A DNA stretch of 64,000 bases from JAGVPT01 sp963717445 (GTDB lineage Bacteria; Bacteroidota; Ignavibacteria; UBA10030; UBA8401), in the NCBI GenBank assembly GCA_963717445.1, contig OY970334.1, forward strand, positions 2,914,001 to 2,978,000, in the 5' to 3' direction. Of the stretch, positions 61,101-64,000 are shown piece after piece. A program made the translations under genes and the position numbers. The notes beneath the pieces were generated by a model, which was given only the letters and a program-made list of their open reading frames with translations, was not told the DNA's origin and searched no databases. Each line of letters opens with the position of its first letter. Position 1 is the first letter of the stretch.

Positions 61101-61677
61101 GAAAGTCGTGTACGGATACTTCCCTTGCCAATCCGATGGAGACGATTTGATCGTGTACGATGAGAAGCAGAGATCGGAGCGTCTCCGTTTTACGTTCCCG
61201 AGGCAAAATGGAGACCGGTACCTATGCCTGTCGGATTATTTTGCATCGGTCGATTCCGGGCGGATGGATGTTGTTGCATTTCATCTGGTGACGATGGGAG
61301 CGTGCGCGTCGAAACATTCAGCGCAACTATTCGAGTCGAATAACTATAAGGAGTATCTCTACTTTCACGGGTTGAGCGTTGAATCGGCAGAAGCCCTTGC
61401 CGAGTTATGGCACAAAAAGATCCGGGAAGAACTGGGAATCGCCGGGAACGATTCGCCCGACATCAAACGGCTCTTCAGCCAGGGATACCAGGGGTCGCGA
61501 TATAGTTTCGGCTACCCGGCGTGCCCGAACCTTGAAGATTCAACGAAGCTCTTTGAACTTTTACAGCCGGAAAGGATTGGTGTCAGGTTGTCGGAGGAAT
61601 TCATGATTGAACCGGAACAATCGACCGACGCGATTATTGTCCATCATCCGGAGGCAAAGTACTTTAATATCAAATAA
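58171..61677 (+). CDS. metH: cobalamin-dependent methionine synthase
   Basis: 1168 aa, full-length four-module enzyme; the ATG at 58171 is used rather than the GTG 12 nt earlier. The homocysteine domain (about 1-320) opens VFDGAMGTNIQAQ and holds the zinc cysteines in VGLNCATGP and IVGGCCGTRPEH. The methyltetrahydrofolate domain (about 340-600) has GERTNANGSKKF. The cobalamin module has VKGDVHDIGKNLVDIIL (His ligand near 735) and VKSTLVMKENL. The SAM reactivation domain (about 925-1168) has YSFGYPACPNLEDSTKLF. It methylates homocysteine to methionine. A SAM-II riboswitch and terminator precede it, but a repeat cassette of about 430 bp now intervenes, and no ribosome site is visible at the start. 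Confidence 0.95.
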   Translation: MKSFNQLLQEKIIVFDGAMGTNIQAQNLSADDFGGEHFNGCNEYLVVTKPSAVEKVHADFLSAGVDVIETDSFGSASIVLAEYNLHTRAYELNFKAAELAKNVAQQFSTPSHPRFVAGSIGPTTKLPSLGHISFAEMSKSYYEQAFGLVEGGADLLIVETCQDLLQTKSALAAIFNYFLEKKIRVPVIASITIETMGTMLMGTEIGAALTALEPFDIDVVGLNCATGPKEMSDNIRYLCSASPFPVSCIPNAGLPENVGGHAHYHLTPEEFVQYLSHFVKNLGVSIVGGCCGTRPEHLQQLVTAVGNLSPKKRTVDFIPSSSSLYISAPLHIEPPPVIVGERTNANGSKKFKELLQTEDYDSMVNMAKEQTKEGAHVLDLCVAYVGRDEVRDMKEAAFRFNTQVTLPIMIDSTEAPVIEQALQLFAGKCIVNSINMEDGEERIKKIVPMCKKYGAAVVALTIDEKGMAKTAPAKLEVAKRMHDLSVNKFGMKPHDLIFDTLTFTLGSGDEEFRKAGIETIEGIRLIKKEFPESKTLLGVSNISFGLAPHIRHVLNSVFLHYAIEAGLDMAIVNAQKIMPLFKIDERGRELSRQLVFDERKWEGEKCVFDPLTELMAYYADKKGDAKKEKKSLGSTVEEMLKNRIVDGDKQNLQADLDEALKRYSALDIINNILLDGMKVVGDLFGRGEMQLPFVLQSAEVMKAAVSYLEQFMEKSESSSKGSMVLATVKGDVHDIGKNLVDIILTNNGYKVYNLGIKQPVENIMRAYEDYNADAIGMSGLLVKSTLVMKENLEVLNERGLQPPIVLGGAALTRRYVEQDLRKLYRGLVVYANDAFDGLHFMEQLKTKGITSFQTQTTSQATAEEEPEEMLTGSEAKIALILKERFGEHAGSPSTVHSKVSSNVSIPVPPFWGTRVVENIQLDSVFPYVNETALIKGQWQVRKGRKTDSEYSQFLVDNIYPELKRLELQCKAEKLLDPKVVYGYFPCQSDGDDLIVYDEKQRSERLRFTFPRQNGDRYLCLSDYFASVDSGRMDVVAFHLVTMGACASKHSAQLFESNNYKEYLYFHGLSVESAEALAELWHKKIREELGIAGNDSPDIKRLFSQGYQGSRYSFGYPACPNLEDSTKLFELLQPERIGVRLSEEFMIEPEQSTDAIIVHHPEAKYFNIK

Positions 61678-61681
61678 CACT

Positions 61682-61742
61682 AACCGCTAAGGCGCCAAGA
61701 CGCAGAGAAAATAATTCTTGGCGCCTTGGTGTCTTTGCGGTT
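61682..61742. repeat. empty palindromic repeat of the AACCGCnAAGnCGC family, copy C
   Basis: AACCGCTAAGGCGCCAAGAC (61682-61701) and its right-hand mirror ending GTCTTTGCGGTT (61731-61742) form a 28-bp-arm hairpin with few mismatches. Arms start with AACCGC like those of the GxxExxY cassette. It lies between metH and gpmA; no U-tract follows, though it might still act as a transcriptional barrier. Confidence 0.75.
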
Positions 61743-61779
61743 CAAATCTATATCTATTCACTAAAGGAAAACTACGACA

Positions 61780-62415
61780 ATGGCAAATCTCATTCTTGTT
61801 CGTCACGGCGAATCGCAATGGAATCTTGAAAACCGTTTCACCGGCTGGGTTGATGTTCCCCTTTCAGCAAAAGGAGAGCAAGAGGCGCGTGCAGCCGGCG
61901 AAAAATTGAAAACGTACAAATTCGATGAAGCTTTTTGCTCCGTTCTTCAACGGGCAAAGAAAACGCTGTCGATCATTATGCAAGTGACCGGCCATCCGCC
62001 GATCCCGACAGAGTTTGACCAGGCATTGAATGAACGGCACTATGGCGCACTTCAAGGGCTCAACAAAGAAGAGACGGCGAAGAAGTACGGAAAAGAACAA
62101 GTGCATATCTGGCGGCGTAGCTACGACGTTCCTCCGCCGAAAGACAAGACCGAACTGAACCCGGAAGGCATCAGCGAGAGCCTTAAAGATACGGCGGCTA
62201 GGACTCTGCCGTACTGGGAGAAAAAAATTTTTCCCGAAATCATCAAGGGGAAAAATATTATCGTTGCAGCACACGGCAACAGCCTTCGATCCATTGTTAT
62301 GCACCTCGACAATTTGACCAAAGAGCAGGTTCTTGAATTAAACATACCGACCGGTGCACCCCTTTTGTATGTCTTTGATCGATCAGGAAAAATTCTGGAA
62401 CATCGCTATTTGTAG
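61780..62415 (+). CDS. gpmA: 2,3-bisphosphoglycerate-dependent phosphoglycerate mutase
   Basis: 211 aa. LVRHGESQWNLENRFTGW holds the catalytic His (RHG), RAKKTLSIIM the phosphate-binding Arg region, LNERHYGALQGLNK the acid Glu and substrate motif, RRSYDVPPP the loop, and VAAHGNSLRSIVMHL the second catalytic His. It interconverts 3- and 2-phosphoglycerate in glycolysis and gluconeogenesis. It is shorter than the 230-250 aa of many GpmA proteins because the C-terminal tail is reduced. It is preceded by AAAGGA about 10 nt upstream. Confidence 0.92.
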   Translation: MANLILVRHGESQWNLENRFTGWVDVPLSAKGEQEARAAGEKLKTYKFDEAFCSVLQRAKKTLSIIMQVTGHPPIPTEFDQALNERHYGALQGLNKEETAKKYGKEQVHIWRRSYDVPPPKDKTELNPEGISESLKDTAARTLPYWEKKIFPEIIKGKNIIVAAHGNSLRSIVMHLDNLTKEQVLELNIPTGAPLLYVFDRSGKILEHRYL

Positions 62416-62445
62416 GGAGTTTGTTTGGAAGAGGGCATTTTTTAG

Positions 62446-62850
62446 TTGAAATTTCAGCCGGAATTTACTATACTTTCTCAAAGAGAAAGGTTCGAAAAGG
62501 GTGTTGAGTTGTTCAACAACCGCCACTTTTTTGAGTGCCACGATGTTATTGAAGATATATGGATGGAGTGGAGAGGAAGCGATCGGACTTTTTTTCAAGG
62601 AATCATTCAAATCGCTGTCGGCTTTTATCATCTCGACAACGAAAATTTCCGCGGCTCGCGGAGCCAGTTTTCAAAAGGGATCGCGAAACTCGAGAGGTTT
62701 CAACCTGCGTATTACGGCATCGAACTGAAAACTTTTTTGGCTCAAACATCGGCCTGTCTTCAATGGGTCGTGCAGCGTGAGCAGGGTATGGAGGTGCCGC
62801 CGTTCGACGCGGGGTTAATTCCGATCATACAATTTGTGAATCAACAATAA
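62446..62850 (+). CDS. DUF309-domain protein
   Basis: 134 aa, helical. RFEKGVELFNNRHFFECHDV followed by IEDIWMEWRGSDRTFFQG and IIQIAVGFYHLDNENFRGSR match the conserved H-x-x-W-E/QG pattern of DUF309, a family of unknown function. The start is a TTG with GAGGG about 12 nt upstream; no in-frame ATG gives the conserved N-terminus. It sits 30 bp after gpmA and 34 bp before a ferredoxin gene. Confidence 0.85.
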   Translation: MKFQPEFTILSQRERFEKGVELFNNRHFFECHDVIEDIWMEWRGSDRTFFQGIIQIAVGFYHLDNENFRGSRSQFSKGIAKLERFQPAYYGIELKTFLAQTSACLQWVVQREQGMEVPPFDAGLIPIIQFVNQQ

Positions 62851-62865
62851 TTTTGAATATTTTAG
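62833..62865 (+). promoter_or_regulatory. Bacteroidota-type promoter for the ferredoxin gene
   Basis: TTTG at 62833-62836, 21 nt, then TATTTTAG at 62858-62865 (one mismatch to TAnnTTTG). It overlaps the end of the DUF309 gene. AAGGAG at 62871-62876 and the ATG at 62885 follow. Confidence 0.5.
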
Positions 62866-62884
62866 AAACGAAGGAGATACGTAT

Positions 62885-63223
62885 ATGGCAACAATGATCA
62901 CCGAGGAGTGTATTAACTGCGGCGCGTGCGAGCCGGAATGTCCGAACACGGCAATTTATGCCGGCGGGGCTCAATGGGAATTTAAAGGCGCAATGCACGA
63001 TGCATTGTCGAACGACTTTTATTATATCGTCCCCGAAAAATGCACGGAGTGCGTCGGACATTTCGACCAGGAACAATGCGCGGCAGTATGCCCGGTTGAT
63101 TGCTGCGTGCCTGATCCGAACCATGTGGAAACTGAAGAAGTCTTGTTCCAGCGTGCAAAGGAGATTCACCCGGAGCGTGCATTTACCGACCTTGCTCCCG
63201 CGACTTCTCATTTTAGAAAATAA
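62885..63223 (+). CDS. 2x[4Fe-4S] ferredoxin (YfhL type)
   Basis: 112 aa. The first cluster motif is CINCGACEPECPNTAI. The second is CTECVGHFDQEQCAAVCPVD, with a longer spacing between its Cys residues, as in YfhL and FdxN-type ferredoxins. An additional CC pair follows the second motif. It is a cytoplasmic low-potential electron carrier; the partner is not evident. A strong ribosome site (AAGGAG, 8 nt) and an intrinsic terminator frame it as a single-gene unit. Confidence 0.92.
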   Translation: MATMITEECINCGACEPECPNTAIYAGGAQWEFKGAMHDALSNDFYYIVPEKCTECVGHFDQEQCAAVCPVDCCVPDPNHVETEEVLFQRAKEIHPERAFTDLAPATSHFRK

Positions 63224-63240
63224 TCGCTGTTGATAATCAT

Positions 63241-63278
63241 AAAGGTCGGTTCTTCTTTCTGGAGAGCCGACCTTTTTT
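63241..63278 (+). terminator. intrinsic terminator after the ferredoxin gene
   Basis: Perfect stem AAAGGTCGG (63241-63249) with CCGACCTTT (63267-63275), extended inward by TCT/AGA, followed by a run of six T. Confidence 0.9.
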
Positions 63279-63307
63279 GTTTCGTTTGCTTCGTGGAGAT
63301 TCGAATT

Positions 63308-64000
63308 ATGAACGTCGGCAGTTATGAAATTCATTCGATTGAAACCGGGCGCTTTGCGCTCGACGGCGGCGCGATGTTTGGCGTTGTGCCGTGGGTGTTC
63401 TGGTCGAAAACAAATCCCCCCGATTCCCGCAACCGCATTACGCTGGCAGCACGTTGCCTCCTTCTCATCGGCAACGGGAAAATCATTCTTGTCGATAACG
63501 GCAACGGATCGAAATGGTCTGAAAAGTTGAAAGATATTTATCGTCTTGACACTTCACAATTTGGTTTGGAAAAATCGTTGGCAAAACGGGGAATTGCTCC
63601 CAATGATATTACCGACGTTATCCTCACACATCTTCACTTCGACCATTGCGGTGGCAGCACGAAAATTGAAAATGGAAAAGTCGCAGCGGCTTTTCCCAAC
63701 GCCGTGTATCATGTCCAGCGCGAACATTGGAATCTGGCGCAGCGCCCGACGGAGAAAGACCGCGGAAGTTTCATGAAGGAAGATTTTATGCTGCTGCATG
63801 AGAACGGAATGTTGAAATTGATTGACGGAGAGAAAGAATTGTTTCCCGGAGTCCGGATGATCGTGTGCAACGGTCACACATCGGCGCAGCAACTCCCTCT
63901 GATATCGGATGATTCTACCAAAGTCCTTTTTTGCTGCGATTTGGTTCCAACGGCCTCTCACATTCCCTTCCCTTACATTATGGGATATGACGTCCGTCCC
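63308..64000 (+). CDS. metallo-beta-lactamase-fold hydrolase (partial, C-terminus off window)
   Basis: 231 codons are visible from the ATG at 63308, running off the window edge. The N-terminal strand MNVGSYEIHSIETGRFALDG and GKIILVDNGNG lead to VILTHLHFDHCGGST, the H-x-H-x-D-H zinc motif. A later VCNGHTSAQQLPLISDD holds the next zinc His, and KVLFCCDLVPTASHI the bridging Asp. It resembles quorum-quenching lactonase-like or general MBL hydrolases; the substrate is unknown. The open frame continues to the last base with no stop. Confidence 0.88.
   Translation, partial: MNVGSYEIHSIETGRFALDGGAMFGVVPWVFWSKTNPPDSRNRITLAARCLLLIGNGKIILVDNGNGSKWSEKLKDIYRLDTSQFGLEKSLAKRGIAPNDITDVILTHLHFDHCGGSTKIENGKVAAAFPNAVYHVQREHWNLAQRPTEKDRGSFMKEDFMLLHENGMLKLIDGEKELFPGVRMIVCNGHTSAQQLPLISDDSTKVLFCCDLVPTASHIPFPYIMGYDVRP

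Overview
The window looks like chromosomal DNA of a Bacteroidota/Chlorobiota-lineage bacterium, probably Ignavibacteria-like. The reasons are a type IX secretion C-terminal sorting domain on a large exported protein, several upstream sites matching the Bacteroidota promoter (TTTG, about 20 nt, TAnnTTTG), weak use of Shine-Dalgarno sites, and the gene families present. No rRNA, CRISPR array, recognisable transposase or replication origin was seen.

Layout. 1-6492 (minus): surface-polysaccharide genes (partial RmlB-like dehydratase, two zinc-ribbon methyltransferases, a polyprenyl-type GT2, an RmlC-like cupin, a large membrane protein). 6785-9625 (plus): a PDZ/membrane/GAF/PP2C phosphatase. 9693-15368 (minus): nucleotide-sugar and glycan genes (KdsC-like phosphatase, two DegT aminotransferases, a GT4-type glycosyltransferase, a hexapeptide acetyltransferase, a Gfo/Idh oxidoreductase) resembling the Wbp/Wlb route to 2,3-diacetamido uronic acids. 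15834-20231 (plus): a T9SS-exported protein with a seven-repeat propeller and four LamG-like domains. 20362-23099 (minus): a methyltransferase and asparagine synthase. 23584-29619: phosphoesterase, TlpA-like lipoprotein, ECF sigma/anti-sigma pair, a frameshifted phosphoesterase lipoprotein, an HXXEE membrane protein. 29678-47497 (plus): housekeeping genes, including PLP enzymes, radical SAM protein, pyrE, MscS channel, NUDIX, thymidine phosphorylase, tRNA-Met, tilS-hpt-ftsH, a CTP-type lipid kinase and hisG. 47651-52396: an accessory island with a SIR2 + HerA defence pair, a DUF3800 protein and two orphan small genes. 52834-64000: dut, AI-2E transporter, RsmI-like enzyme, DipZ-like protein, FabK-like oxidoreductase, metH, gpmA, DUF309, ferredoxin and a partial metallo-beta-lactamase-fold gene.

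Most notable. (i) A SAM-II riboswitch with its own promoter and an intrinsic terminator stands ahead of metH. A cassette of about 430 bp, made of inverted repeats around a four-helix-bundle (S23/Avd-like) gene, now separates the terminator from metH. (ii) A GxxExxY gene has the same architecture: inverted-repeat arm, ribosome site, small ORF, inverted-repeat arm. Empty relatives of both repeat families lie elsewhere in the window. Together these suggest small-protein cassettes mobilised without a self-encoded transposase. (iii) Other palindromic repeats fill intergenic gaps, and one rewrites the end of a coding sequence. (iv) The tRNA-Met gene is preceded by two tandem copies of its own 5' end plus leader.

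All functional names rest on motif and family recognition by eye; no database search was run.
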